From the NCBI GenBank assembly GCA_036365145.1, contig JAEOAD010000048.1:15507001-15571000 (forward strand): a DNA stretch of 64,000 bases, read 5' to 3'. Source of the stretch: Orientallactaga sibirica. Its lineage: Eukaryota; Chordata; Mammalia; Rodentia; Dipodidae. A program made the translations under genes and the position numbers. This document shows, one piece after another, positions 9,848 through 20,430 of this stretch (its first letter is position 1; every line of letters begins with the position of its first letter). A model generated the notes under the pieces. It was given only the letters and a program-made list of their open reading frames with translations. It did not search any database and was not told the DNA's origin.

Positions 9848-10755
9848 GTTAACACTCATGGACTCGTGCTCAAATGCACATGTACACATATTTCCCTGAC
9901 ACATATGTGCATACATTTTTCAAGGGCTTGACTTCTGGGTTGTAGCACCTAAATATCATTGTCTTCCTGCAACAGTGTTCTTTTCAAAATTGTCGTATCA
10001 ATCTAACGAATATTTAACAGGGAATACGTGTACTTACTATTGGGCATTAGGAAGGCCTCTCTTCCTAATCCCAGCTACCCGCTTCTATCTGTGCTTCTCC
10101 CCTCACACAGTCCCTCATGTTTTGAAGTGGCCTGGGGAAGTGCTAACTTCAGATCTCAACCGCCCTATCCCCAAATGACAAAACCTACAGAGGGCATCAA
10201 GCCACAGAACTGAGTGCTAATTTTAAGTATTGAACACAATTCATCTTTATGAAGGGCTGCGGTGTGGAAAGGACAGGACAAGAGACCTGTTGTCTGCCGT
10301 CTAGAATATTTATCTTTAAACAATACATCTTGCATAAATAGCAAGGGCACTCTAGAAAAGTGATATTCATGGCTCTTCCTGTCCTTTAACATCACTTCAG
10401 AAGACACAAGGACCACTAGAAGCAAACACTGAGCACCATGCGAGGCTAACACCTAAACCCAAACCCAACCTGTTGGGAACTCACCTGGATTATAAACCTG
10501 GACACACCTATATCAAGCCCACAAGTCTCACTAACGGATATAGTTCAGGCCACATAAATGTTTAATGAAGAAAATGATTAGCCAGTCCCCCTGGCTCTGA
10601 GCCAAGCAGCTGCCCAGTGCCCAACTGCAAGCACACACTTGCCACAGCACCCTCCAATGACTCACATGGCCTCATGCACAGCCTTCCTGCCTGGCTATGT
10701 CTGATAACAAGAATCCACACTGCAAACTCTGAAGAGCTTGAGTCCCTTTTGATTT

Positions 10756-10765
<10 letters not shown>
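9848..10765. other. Single-copy sequence
   Basis: No convincing gene, RNA or repeat. Frames at 9975-10213 are short and lack codon structure. Confidence 0.5.
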
Positions 10766-10803
<38 letters not shown>

Positions 10804-10806
10804 GAG
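10766..10806. repeat. (AT)n(AG)n microsatellite
   Basis: TATATATATA followed by AGAGAG; occupies the tail position of the next antisense B1. Confidence 0.9.
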
Positions 10807-10940
10807 AGGTAGGGTCTTGCTATAGAACAGGCTGACCTGGAATTCACTATGTAGTCTCAGGCTGACCTCGAATTCACAGCGATCCTCTTACCACTGCCTC
10901 CTGAGTGCTGGGATTAAAGGCGTGTGCTACCACACCTGGC
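10807..10940 (-). mobile_element. B1-like SINE
   Basis: GAGGTAGGGTCTTGCTATAG to GTGTGCTACCACACCTGGC. Confidence 0.93.
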
Positions 10941-11320
10941 AGAGAGGGACAGAATGGGCATACCATGGTCTCTAGCCACTATTTTTTTTTTTTTGGAGAG
11001 AGAAACAGAGAGAGAGGGAGAGGAAGACAGATAGAGATGGGCATGCCAGCAGCCTCTCAGCTGCTGCAAATGAAATCCAGATGTGTGCGCCCCCTTGTAG
11101 TCAAGTGCAGCATTGCGCCCTTGCGTCACTTTGCATCTGGCTAAACATGGGGCCTGGAGATTGGAACCGGCGTTCTTAGGCTTAGGAGGCAGGCGCCTTA
11201 ACCACTCAGCCATCTCTCCAGCCCAAGCAACTGTGTTTTTACATGGGTACTGGAGAATCAAACTCTGGTCATTAGGCTTTATAGGCAAGTGCCTTAACCA
11301 CTGAGCCGTGTCCTTAGTGC
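10941..11320 (-). mobile_element. DIP-like SINE split by a DIP-long SINE
   Basis: The outer element is in two pieces, 10941-10983 and 11225-11320 (ACATGGGTACTGGAGAATCA ... AACCACTGAGCC), with the DIP-long element between them. Confidence 0.8.
10984..11224 (-). mobile_element. DIP-long SINE
   Basis: Longer subfamily with an extra central block. The block contains GCGCCCCCTTGTAG at 11087-11100, a CTCF-like core on the minus strand. Nested inside an older DIP-like SINE. Confidence 0.9.
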
Positions 11321-11339
11321 CCCCGGCTTTTTAAAGCTT

Positions 11340-11517
11340 TTTTCTAATTTAATTTATTTCCAAGGAGAGAATGGGTTGGGGGAGAAAGTGGGTGCACCAG
11401 GGCGTCTAGTCACAGGCCACTTTGTGCATCTGGCTTTTTGTAGGTATTGGGGAATCAAACTCAGGTTGTAAGCTTTGCAAGTAAGCGCCTTAACCACTGA
11501 GCCATCTCTCTAACACT
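11340..11517 (-). mobile_element. DIP-like SINE
   Basis: Diverged, with a deletion in the middle (CGTCTAGTCACAGGCCACTT). Confidence 0.85.
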
Positions 11518-11805
11518 CCTTTATTTTTCAAAGCGTTTTTATTATGGTTCATTGTCGACACATATGAAGTCAATGGATTGTGGAATGAAATAAGTGGTGA
11601 AGCTTCTATCTCCTAGCTTCTATCGCAAACAATTCTGGCTGACCTTGATTCCCCTGTGCCCTCCTCACCTCACCGGAACCTCTTAGAGGCAAATATAAAC
11701 CCCGGTTTCATCTGTGGCCGCATCACTGCATATCTTAGCAAACAAACAAACAAACAAAAATTTTAATTTCATCAAATACAGTCAATGGGGGAATTTGATG
11801 CAAAC
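11518..11805. other. Single-copy sequence
   Basis: No feature recognised beyond a short (CAAA)n at 11740-11757. Confidence 0.45.
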
Positions 11806-11807
11806 CT

Positions 11808-11984
11808 TTGTGTGTGTGTGCTTGTGTGCGCACACACTGTATGTGTGTGTGCAAGTGAAGGTACATGTATGTGGAGGCCAGAGGTTGACATTGAATGTCT
11901 TTCTCAATTGCTCTCCAAGGTGTGTGTGTGTGTGTGTGTGTGTGTTTGTGCGCATGTGTGTGTGTGTGCATGCATGCTTGGGTG
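11808..11984. repeat. Clustered (GT)n tracts
   Basis: Three GT-rich blocks with spacers; they are the (CA)n tail region of the antisense B4-class SINE that follows. Confidence 0.85.
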
Positions 11985-12258
11985 GGCACAGAGATCCGAG
12001 GATGACTTTGGCTGTTGGTCCTCACTGTCACCTTCTTTTGATACAGGGTCTCATGTTGTTCACTGTGGTTTTCCCCTTGGGGCTGGCTGATCCCTGAGCT
12101 TCGGAGAAGATCCTCCTGTTTCCACCTCCCTCTCACCTGTAGTAATGTTGGGATCACAAGTGCCTGCACCTGGCTTCTTACATGGGTGCTGAGTTCCAAA
12201 TGCAGGTACTCGTCTTGTGTGGCATGTACCTTACCTAGGAAGCCATCTTTCCAGCTCC
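11985..12258 (-). mobile_element. B4-class SINE (RSINE1-like)
   Basis: The antisense order matches: CA-rich tail, GATACAGGGTCTCATGTTGT, CTCCTGTTTCCACCTCCC, then a B2-like head ending CCATCTTTCCAGCTCC. Confidence 0.7.
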
Positions 12259-12266
12259 CTCCACAG

Positions 12267-12436
12267 TATTTTATTTTATTTTATTTTTATTTATTTTTTT
12301 TTTTTTTGAGGTAGTGTCTCACTCTAACCCTGGAATTCATTATGTAGTCTCAGGCTGGCTTCAAACTCCCAACGATCCTCCTACCTCTGCCTCCCAAGTG
12401 CTGGGATTAAAGGTGTGCACCACCACATATGCCCAC
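12267..12436 (-). mobile_element. B1-like SINE
   Basis: Long (TTTTA)n/T tail, then GAGGTAGTGTCTCACTCT to GTGTGCACCACCACATATG. Confidence 0.92.
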
Positions 12437-12439
12437 CTC

Positions 12440-12622
12440 TCACTTTTTTTTTTTTTAGGTAGTTTTTCTCATTGAACTTAGAGCTTACCAAGAGGACTAG
12501 ACAGAGTAAGCCAGCCAGCAACTGCAGGAATTCTGCTGTCTCAGTGGTCCCAGAGCTGGGATTCCAGGTGCATGCCTTTGTGCTCTGCTTTTGTGTGGGT
12601 GCTAGGGGTCCAAATTCAGGGT
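12440..12622 (-). mobile_element. Diverged B4/RSINE-like SINE remnant
   Basis: GAGCTGGGATTCCAGGTGCA and GGTGCTAGGGGTCCAAATTC fit a B4-class antisense SINE lacking its end. Weak. Confidence 0.45.
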
Positions 12623-12623
12623 T

Positions 12624-12651
12624 TTCTTTTGTTTTGTTTTGTTTTGTTTTG

Positions 12652-12679
<28 letters not shown>
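12624..12679. repeat. (GTTTT)n pentanucleotide
   Basis: About eleven GTTTT units, expanded from the A-rich tail of the next antisense B1. Confidence 0.97.
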
Positions 12680-12682
<3 letters not shown>

Positions 12683-12820
12683 CAAGGTAGGGTCTCATTC
12701 TAGCCAAAGTTGACCTGGAATTCACTCTGTACTCTTAGGCTGGCCTCAAACTCACGGCGATTCTCCTACCTCTGCCTCCCGAGTGCTGGGATTAAAGGCG
12801 TGCACCACCACACCCTGCTA
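12680..12820 (-). mobile_element. B1-like SINE
   Basis: TCAAGGTAGGGTCTCATTCT to GGCGTGCACCACCACACCCT. Confidence 0.95.
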
Positions 12821-13251
12821 CAAAATACCTTTTCCATGGCTTTAGAGGTAAAAGGACAAAAGCCAATTTCGGGAAGATATTTACACTCATATCACAGAGA
12901 CTTTACAACCTCTGGGGAAATGAGTGTGGAAATAGTTTACAGAAGAAGAACTGGCTGGCCCCTAGCACATGTGAAAAGTTCCCATTCCCGCTCACATGGG
13001 GAAAACCCTAAGTGAAATTTATTTACTTATTTATTTATTTACTCTTTGAAGGTTTCAAGAGACTTTATTAGATTCAGAGAAAGAAGCACAACATTCTCCA
13101 CCCAAAATAACCTTAGAGAATCCTTGGAGAACTGCCCTGTAGGCCTGGGGCAGAGTATGAGCCTCATATTTATGAGGAAGCAGGGCCACTGTCAGACTAT
13201 TTGGGTAGCAGTGAAAGACTTGGAGCCAAGTTTAAGAAAAAGCTCATTGAC
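12821..13251. other. Single-copy sequence
   Basis: No recognised feature; short (ATTT)n at 13020-13040. Confidence 0.5.
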
Positions 13252-13412
13252 TCGGGAGGCAGAGGTGGGAAGATCGCCATGAGTTCGAGGCCACCCTGAG
13301 ACTACATAGTGAATTCCAGGTCAGCCTGAGCTAGAGTGAGACCCTACCTCGAAAAAAGAAAAGAAAAAGAAAAGAAAAGAAAAGAAAAGAAAAAGAAAAG
13401 AAAGAAAGATCT
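13252..13412 (+). mobile_element. B1-like SINE, 5' truncated
   Basis: Starts at CTCGGGAGGCAGAGGTGGGA; tail expanded into (AAAAG)n to about 13405. Confidence 0.92.
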
Positions 13413-13440
13413 CATTGGCCAAAATAGGACAAGATAGACA

Positions 13441-13524
13441 TTTTTTGTTTTGTTTTCTTGAGGTAGGGTGTCACTGTAGCCCAGGCTGACCTGGAACTCA
13501 CTCTGTAGTCTCAGGCTGGCCTTA
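13441..13524 (-). mobile_element. B1-like SINE, truncated
   Basis: Only the tail half is present (GAGGTAGGGTGTCACTGTAG to CAGGCTGGCCTTA). Confidence 0.9.
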
Positions 13525-13532
13525 ATAGACTT

Positions 13533-13762
13533 TAAAAAATATTTATTTATTTATTTATTTATTCATTTATTTGCAAGCAGAGAGGGACAAAGAGAAGAGA
13601 GACAGAGAGAATGGGCATGCCAGGGTGTCTAGCCACTGCAAATAAACTCCAGATGCATGTGTCACTTTGTGCATCTGGCTTTACATGGGTACTGGGGAAT
13701 CAAACCCTGGTCATTAGACTTTTCAGGCAAGTGCCTCAACTGCTGGGCCATCTCTCTAGCAC
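13533..13762 (-). mobile_element. DIP-like SINE
   Basis: Long (ATTT)n tail, GAATGGGCATGCCAGGGTGT, ends CATCTCTCTAGCAC. Confidence 0.93.
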
Positions 13763-14065
13763 TGTCTTTGTCTCTTGGAGTCCGTGTCTCTCCTTGAACA
13801 CTGTACTAAGAACCGGAGATGAAAAGACACGAACTTCTGTACATGAACTTCTGTACATGAACTTCTGTACATGAATGGGTTATAAGGGTTATGCAGCTCC
13901 AGAATCATTTGTGAATTTATCTCTGAAGATTAAACATTATTTCTAAGGAATGAAATGCAAGTGTCTCCTTTTCTTTTTCTTTCTGCCCTACCCTGCCAAG
14001 GCTGCAGCTAGAACACATCACACTACAAATTTTCAGAAAAGCAGAATCGAAAAATATTCAAGTAC
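13763..14065. other. Single-copy with a 14-bp triplication
   Basis: GAACTTCTGTACAT occurs three times in perfect tandem at 13831-13872. Otherwise nothing recognised. Confidence 0.7.
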
Positions 14066-14460
14066 CAGGGCCTGAGAGATGGCTCAGTGGTTCAAAGCCC
14101 AACAACTGTAGTTCAGATTCCCAAGACCCACATAAAACCAGATCCAAGCTGGGCATGGTGGTACAAGCCTTTAGTTGCAGTACATTGGGAGGCTGAGATA
14201 AGGAGGATGACTGTGAGTTCAAGGCCAGCCTGGAGCTACAGGATGAAATCCAGGTCAGATTGGGCTAGAGGGAGACCCTGCCTCAAACAAAACCAGAAAT
14301 CCAGATGCAAGAAGCCAACATGCCAGCGTGGGAGGTAGAGACCCAGAATCTGGCTTTTGCATAGTAAACAACAAAAATACAAGAAAGAAAGTGAGAACTG
14401 ACATCCTGCGCTGTGGCACATGCACACCCATACCCCCCCACACACACCAAAACAAAGCCC
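14066..14460 (+). mobile_element. B3-like SINE with nested B1
   Basis: GGGCCTGAGAGATGGCTCAG head and a GGCACATGCACACCCATACC tail flank a diverged B1-like SINE (about 14147-14300, GCTGGGCATGGTGGTACAAG). The composite fits an old B2/B3-type element with a B1 inside. Confidence 0.65.
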
Positions 14461-14630
14461 ACTAAATTTGAGGCTCTGCGAGCCCCAAGCCCTATCCTTC
14501 TATGGCAGTACACCTCAGTGACCACACTCTGGCTGGACCAGAGGAGAGCAAGCCAGCCGAGACAGCGTGATGTAGCTGGGAAATAGTGCCCAAGATACTT
14601 CTATCCCCTTGCTCCCTTCTCCCACCATCA

Positions 14631-14782
14631 TTTTTTTTTTTAAATCAAGGTAGCGTCTTGCTATAGCCCAGGCTGACCTGGAATTCACTATGGAGTCTCA
14701 GGCTGACCTTGAACTCAAAGCAATCCTCCTACCTCTGCCTCCCGAGTGCTGGGATTAAAGGCGTGCGCCACTATGCCCAGCT
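14631..14782 (-). mobile_element. B1-like SINE
   Basis: AATCAAGGTAGCGTCTTGCT to GCGTGCGCCACTATGCCCAG. Confidence 0.94.
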
Positions 14783-14837
14783 AGAATCTTATTTTTATTT
14801 TGTTGTTAGCTAAGCAGAATTCATACATTAGCCAGTT

Positions 14838-15187
14838 TGGACTGTGAAGCGGGCTCAGGCGGTAAGAGGCACCTGTGTGGAGGACTTCAGTTTGATCCCC
14901 AACGCCGCTTAAGAAGGTGAGCATGGCCACACTCACCTGTAACCCCAGTGCTGTGGAGCCGGAGGCAGAAGGAACAGTGGGTCAGCTGGTCTAATAACTG
15001 AAACACAATGAGTTGCAGGTTCAGTGAATGACACTGTCTCAAGGCAGAAGTGTCGACACTGATGGCCTTCTCTGGCTTTTGCACATTTGCACACAGGACA
15101 TGTACATCTGTACACACACACCACACCACACACATACAAACACACACACGCACACATACAAATACACACCGCACACACACACACCAA
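14838..15187 (+). mobile_element. B4-class SINE (RSINE1-like) with (CA)n tail
   Basis: A tRNA-like head (GAAGCGGGCTCAGGCGGTAA, CAGTTTGATCCCCAAC), a B1-like middle (CACCTGTAACCCCAGTGCTG ... ACTGTCTCAAGG) and a CACACA tail (15112-15184). Confidence 0.7.
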
Positions 15188-15292
15188 AAATACTAAGCCA
15201 ATTTTACAAATATGGGAAGAGTCTTAGGAGGTTTATCAGAGTGACTGAGCTTGGGCCACAATGTGCTTGAAACCAAATTATAGAAGTGTCAC

Positions 15293-15523
15293 TGGGGGGG
15301 GGGGGCTGGAGAGATGGCTTAGCGGTTAAGGCATATGCCTGTGAAGCCTAAGTTCAATTCTCCAGGTCCCACGTAAGCAAGATGCACAAGGGGGCACATG
15401 CATCTGGAGTTCATTTGCAATGGCTAGAGGCCCTGGCTCGCCCATCCTCACTCTTCCTGTCTCTCTTTTCCTCTCTCTGTCTCTAATAAGAAAATAAATT
15501 AAAAAATTTAAAAAATTAAAAAA
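15293..15523 (+). mobile_element. DIP-like SINE
   Basis: Preceded by a G12-type run; target duplication AGAARTGTCAC (15282-15292 and 15524-15534). Lacks about 10 bases before the B box. Confidence 0.94.
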
Positions 15524-15828
15524 AGAAATGTCACCTGGAAGATGGAACTGGAGTCTTTGCTGTTTTCTGATGGCCTCTCCTACTGAGGGAGCAAGCTGAG
15601 GAGTGTTCGAGAACAAGCTCACCACGTCGTTGGCTGGCAGAGTGAATCCAAGAATCCAGTAAGAGATATTTCCCTCTAGACTCTGTCTTGATGGGGTCTC
15701 CACTTAGTCATAGCATTGACAAATGTTGCAAACTCAAGATCCAGACAAATGTTTGAAAGGCAAAAAGGACCCAGTAAATTTTTCCATGTCATGTATATAT
15801 TATGATTTATTTATTTAAGAGAGAGAGT

Positions 15829-16037
15829 GCTAGAGAAATGGCTTAGTGGTTAAGGCACTTGCCTGCAAAGCCAAAGAACCCAGGTCCAATTCCCCAGGGC
15901 CCACATAAGCCAGATACACAAGGTGGCGCATGCATCTGGAGTTCGTTTACAGTGGTCAGAGGCTCTGGTGTACCCAGACTCTCTTATCTCTCAAACAAAT
16001 AAATATATTTTCTTTAAAACAAACAAACAAAAAAAAC
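15829..16037 (+). mobile_element. DIP-like SINE (first of three)
   Basis: GTGCTAGAGAAATGGCTTAG head, AACAAATAAATATATTTTC tail. Confidence 0.92.
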
Positions 16038-16186
16038 AGGGCTGGAGAGATGGCTTAGCAGTTAAAGCACTTGCCTGTGAAGCCTAAGGACCCAGGATCA
16101 ATTCCCCAGTACCCCTGTAAGCCAGATGCACAAGATGGCACATGCATCTGAAATTTGTTTGCAGTGGCTGGAAGCCCTGGCACACC

Positions 16187-16221
<35 letters not shown>

Positions 16222-16286
16222 TCTGGTTCTTTCTCTCTCTGCCTTTTCTCTCTCTATCAAATAAATAAAAACAAAATTTTTTTGAA
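16038..16286 (+). mobile_element. DIP-like SINE (second of three)
   Basis: Begins GGGCTGGAGAGATGGCTTAG directly in the A-rich tail of the first; long CT tract at 16192-16255. Confidence 0.95.
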
Positions 16287-16296
16287 GTCAAAAAAG

Positions 16297-16523
16297 GGCT
16301 GGAGAGATGGCTTAGTGGTTAAGCACTTGCCTGTGAAGCCTAAGGACCCCAGTTTGAGGCTTGATTCCCCAGGACCCATTTAAGCCAGATGCATGGGGGG
16401 GGCACATGCATCTGGAGTTCATTTGCAGTGGCTAGAGGCCCTGGTGGGCCCATTCTCTATCTATCTGCCTCTTTCTCTGTCTGTCGCTCTCAAATAGATA
16501 AATAAAAATAAACAAAAAAAATT
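16297..16523 (+). mobile_element. DIP-like SINE (third of three)
   Basis: A small insertion (AGTTTGAGGC) precedes the B box; ends AAATAGATAAATAAAAATAA. Confidence 0.94.
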
Positions 16524-16750
16524 CTTTTTAAATCAAAAACGAGAGAGAGAGAGAGGGAGAGAGAATGCTGTGCCAGGACTTCTTGCCACAGCAAAGGAAC
16601 TCCAGACACATGAGCCACTTTGTGCATCTGGCTTTATATAAGTATGGAGGAATCTAACCTGGATTGGCAGGCTTTGCAAGCAAGTGCCTGTAATCATTAA
16701 GCCATCTCCCCAGCCCCTTCCATGATATCTTAATGGGCTTGTTTTTTCTT

Positions 16751-16778
16751 AAAAAAAAAAAAAAAAAAAAAAAAAACC
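16751..16778. repeat. Poly(A) run
   Basis: About 27 consecutive A residues upstream of a B1; source element not identifiable. Confidence 0.9.
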
Positions 16779-16781
16779 TAA

Positions 16782-16922
16782 GCCAGGCATGGTGGCTCCT
16801 CCTTGAATCCCAGCACCCAGGAGGCAAAGATAGAAGGATTACTGTGCATTCAAGGCCAGCCTGGGCTACAGAATGAGTTCCAGGTCAACCTGGGCTAGAG
16901 TGAGACCCTGCCTAGAAAAAAG
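16782..16922 (+). mobile_element. B1-like SINE, diverged
   Basis: GCCAGGCATGGTGGCTCCTC to GACCCTGCCTAGAAAAAAGG. Confidence 0.9.
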
Positions 16923-17075
16923 GAAGTCTGACAACTTTTCGTGTGGGGCACAATGACACGTCACAACGAAATGACATCAGTACATCCAAGAATCACATTA
17001 GCTGTGTTTGGTTGGTATTGCCTTTCTCCAAAGGTGTCATGGAGACACATACATTCTTGGGGAGAATTAATTATC

Positions 17076-17285
17076 TTTTTATTATTATTATTTTATTATT
17101 ATTTATTTATTATTTATTTGAGAGAGAGAAAGACAGGAGAGAAAGAAGCAAATAGAGAGAGAGCATGGGCATGCCAGGGCCTCTAGCCATTGCAATCAAA
17201 CTCCTTGTGCAACTGGGCAATCGAACCTGGGTCCTTTGGCTTTGCAGGCAAGTACCTTAACTGCTAAGCCATCTCTGTAGCCCCA
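17076..17285 (-). mobile_element. DIP-like SINE, internal deletion
   Basis: (ATT)n-rich tail; about 40 bases around the ATGTGCCACCTTGTGCATCT block are missing. Likely target duplication AGAATTAA. Confidence 0.92.
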
Positions 17286-17368
17286 GAATTAAATCATCTT
17301 TAACACATGAACACATATGTGTTTACATGTCCTAGAAGTTTCACTCGCCACTCCCAAATTGCCCTGTT

Positions 17369-17418
17369 TTTTGTTTGTTTGTTTGTTTGTTTTTGTTTTG
17401 TTTTTGTTTTTGTTTTGG
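17369..17418. repeat. (GTTT)n low complexity
   Basis: TTTGTTTGTTTGTTTG followed by TTTTG units. Confidence 0.9.
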
Positions 17419-17419
17419 A

Positions 17420-18361
17420 CAGAAACCCTGCACTGTATGTCTATTGTCTGGTTTGGCTGTTTGACCTAAAATAACTGTGGGAGACTTAAGCTCCCAGAGG
17501 ACTGTCCTCAGGTAAAATCTTCTCCTCATGCCTTCCCAGCTGAAAAGTTGGACCTAAAAGTCACTTCCCAGAGAAACAGCTTGTCCTCAAGCCTCTTTCT
17601 TAATAGCATCTCTCCTTAAGTCCATTAGAAGGGAATCTGAGATGCTAACCTGAGGGATGGCTCCCTCCCTCCCTAGAAGTCCAGGGCCCAGGAGCCCTGC
17701 TCTCTGGCCTCCCCCAGGTTGGAATGCATGGAGTGGGTGCGGGAGGGCTGCTCCTCCCCCTTCCGTGCTGAGTCTGTGATGTTGGAGCAGAGCTAAGGGG
17801 AAGACCCCGGTTCTCAGCCAAGCCAGGCCACCCCAGCCACCGGTTTCCCCATTGATTGAGCCAAACGAATCTGCACCTGGGTCCCCCTTGCTGTAAACAC
17901 TTTTATTTTCCCTCGGGTTTATGGCCTCCCCTTGCAAGGCATCACAACTTGTTTAAACGTGCTCTAAACAAAGGGCTCTGGTGATTACAGGCATGCTGCT
18001 GGTTTTATGGCAGTCTTCCTTTGTCTAATTTTCTCCCTCTCTCTTCCTGCCTCCCCACCCCCTCCCTCACCCCCACCACCCAGGTACACCTCTGGTTAAC
18101 AGAGGCCTTCCAGCCAACTGCTGGGGCTTCCGACTGTAACATCTGGTTCCCGTCAGCAGCTGATCTGACAGTCGGTGTTGGGAGAAGGCGGTGAGAATGG
18201 AAGTGTTCTCTGGTCAAGCTTCAGCTGTCCTCATACTCCCAGGACAGAAAAGGGGGTTTGAGATGTCCTCAGGGGATCACCTGCTGTCATCTTCTGCCAC
18301 ATTACTTCTCAGGGGGTTGCCCAGTCATGCTGGGGTTAAAAAAAAAAAAAAAGACACTCTA
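17420..18361. other. Single-copy, GC-richer, possible regulatory element
   Basis: The longest repeat-free stretch of the first 20 kb. 17830-17980 clusters TGTAAACA (17892-17899, FOX-type), GTTTATGG (17917), GTTTAAAC (17951-17958) and AACAAAGG (17967-17974, SOX/TCF-type). Minus-strand frame 17587-17937 has no recognisable domain. Confidence 0.35.
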
Positions 18362-18600
18362 TGGCTGGGGTGATGGCTTAGTGGTTAAGGCACTTGCCTA
18401 CAAAGCCAAAGGACCCAGATTCAATTTCTCAGTACCCACGTAAATCAGATGCACAAGGTGGCACGAGCATCTGGAGTTCATTTGCAGTGGGTGGTGGCCT
18501 TGGTGCACCCATCCTCTCTCTCTTTCTTTCTCTCTCTCTCTCTTTCTGCCTCTTTCTCTTTTGCTCAAATGAATAAAAAATAAAATATTTTAAAAAAGAA
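18362..18600 (+). mobile_element. DIP-like SINE
   Basis: TGGCTGGGGTGATGGCTTAG to AATAAAAAATAAAATATTTT. Confidence 0.93.
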
Positions 18601-18611
18601 AAAAAGAAAGA

Positions 18612-18776
18612 AAACAGAGAGAATGGACATGTCAGGGCCTCTTGCCACTGCAAATGAATTCCAGATGCATGCACCATCTTTGTGCATCTGGCTTTATGTA
18701 GGTTCTAGGGAATTGAAACCAGGCCATCAGGCTTTGCAGGCAAATGTCTTTAACTGCTGAGCCATATCTTCAGCCA
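18612..18776 (-). mobile_element. DIP-like SINE
   Basis: Faces the previous element tail to tail, so the pair 18362-18776 is a natural inverted repeat. Confidence 0.92.
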
Positions 18777-18998
18777 TTTTTTATTTTTTATGAGACACAA
18801 GTGCTGTCAGGATTATGGGCTTTGTACAATACTATAACAGTAAGACACATGCTAAGTACATCTGCATGCACTCAGATATTTTATGAATTCAAACCACTAG
18901 AGTATCAGAAATACCGACTTGTCTGTCTATAGACAATATTCTAAAGTTATTGACATGAAGAGCTGATTAGAAGGAATGAGTAAAATATTTAGGAAATA
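18777..18998. other. Single-copy sequence
   Basis: A/T-rich, nothing recognised. Confidence 0.5.
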
Positions 18999-18999
18999 A

Positions 19000-19153
19000 A
19001 CCAGGCATGGTGACACATGCCTTTACTCCCAGCACTCAGGAAGCAGAGGTAGGAGGATCACTGTGAGCTGGAGGCCAGTCTGGAACTACAGAGTGAGTTC
19101 CAGTTCAGCCTGGACTAGAGTGAGAACCTAACTCAAAAAAAAAAAAAAAAAAA
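19000..19153 (+). mobile_element. B1-like SINE
   Basis: CCAGGCATGGTGACACATGC to CTAACTCAAAAAAAA. Confidence 0.92.
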
Positions 19154-19264
19154 GTAGGGAATACTTCACACACATTAATGGGATAAATGTTATTTTAAAC
19201 AAAAACAAAATCCCAGAAAATAAAGACTATTGGGAGATTTTTGTCTTGTTTCTTACATGTAGGA

Positions 19265-19610
19265 GTGAAAAAAATGGTGCCACTGTGGAAAACAGTGTGG
19301 TAGTTCTTTGACAAATTAAACTTAAAGTTACTATATGATCCAACAATTTGACTTCTTTTTTTTTTAATTTTTTTGTTTATTTATTTGAGAGCGACAGACA
19401 AAGAAAGGGCAGATAGAGAATGGACACACCAGGGCCTCCAGCTACTGCAAACGAACTCCGGATGCATGCACCACCTTGTGCATCTGGGTCCCTTAGGTCC
19501 ATAGGCACAGGTAAGTGCTTAACCTGCTACTTCATCTCTCCAGGCCCAACAATTTGACTTCTGAGTACACATCCAAAAGAAGTATAGGTCATACATTTAA
19601 ATATGTTGTT
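19265..19610 (+). mobile_element. L1 ORF2 3' fragment, split by a SINE
   Basis: GTGCCACTGTGGAAAACAGT, ACTATATGATCCAACAATTT and TACACATCCAAAAGAAGTAT correspond to the end of L1 ORF2. Interrupted by a DIP-like SINE at 19357-19546. Confidence 0.8.
19357..19546 (-). mobile_element. DIP-like SINE inside L1
   Basis: Perfect 16-bp target duplication CAACAATTTGACTTCT (19341-19356 and 19547-19562). Confidence 0.97.
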
Positions 19611-19791
19611 TTTGGATTGTGAGATATTGGTCAGCTTTTTAAGTGATTATGATTTCTTTTCTCATTCTAAGTAAATATTCAATTCCATACCTTATAGTTT
19701 TCAGTATCATTTATTTATGTGAAACTTAACTTCATTATTTGAAAATGGGGTCACTAATATCTAGCTTGCAGAGTCAGAAAGAACATTGAGT

Positions 19792-19940
19792 AGGGCTGGA
19801 GAGATGGCTTAGCGGTTCAGGTATTTGCCTGCAAAGCCAAAGGATCCCAGTTTGATTCTCCAGTATCCACGTAAGCCAGATGCAGAAGGTGATGAATGCA
19901 TCTGGAGTTCATTTGCAGTGGCTGGAGGCCCTGGTGCACC

Positions 19941-19977
<37 letters not shown>

Positions 19978-20026
19978 CCTCTTTCTCTCTCTCAAATAAA
20001 TAAATAAAATATATTTAAAATAAAAA
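19792..20026 (+). mobile_element. DIP-like SINE
   Basis: Target duplication AGAAAGAACATTRAGT (19776-19791 and 20027-20042), one mismatch; pure (CT)n tract at 19945-19972. Confidence 0.97.
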
Positions 20027-20281
20027 AGAAAGAACATTAAGTTAATGCACGTATGTATAATATATATCATGGATAATACATACACTTAAATGTACATAAA
20101 ATAGATTTGAAAATTGCAAGAGAAGCATGACTTACTGCCAAGCGCTCTTTTGCTTTAAGATAATGGAGAAAAGAATGCCATAAAGAAAAAAAAAGCAGTG
20201 CCCTCCCCCCCCTCCCCCCCACGGCTGAGCTCTTTTCCAATGATTATCAAAGCATCCAAAGCCATCTCCAGTGGACTATCT

Positions 20282-20430
20282 TGTTTTTCTTTTTATCTTT
20301 TCAGTGTTTTGAGACAGAATCTCCACTCTGTAGCCCAGGTTGGCCTGGAATTGACTACGGAGTCTCAAACTCCCAATTCTTCTGCCTCAGCCTCCCCAAG
20401 TCTGGGACTGGGAGTCATGGGTCATCACAT
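20282..20430 (-). mobile_element. Old B1
   Basis: TTTTGAGACAGAATCTCCAC, CTCTGTAGCCCAGGTTGGCC: closer to the ancestral B1/7SL form than the local young copies. Confidence 0.75.

Larger units (their letters stand above)
15804..16720 (-). mobile_element. DIP-like SINE split by three sense DIP-like SINEs
   Basis: Its A/T tail and GAGAGAGAG start are at 15804-15828; the body (GCCAGGACTTCTTGCCACAG to CCATCTCCCCAGCCCC) resumes at 16541-16720. Three sense SINEs fill the gap. Confidence 0.75.

Noticed and set aside
18362..18776. Inverted repeat
   Set aside because: Simply two DIP-like SINEs in opposite orientation; many such pairs occur (for example 37240-37711).
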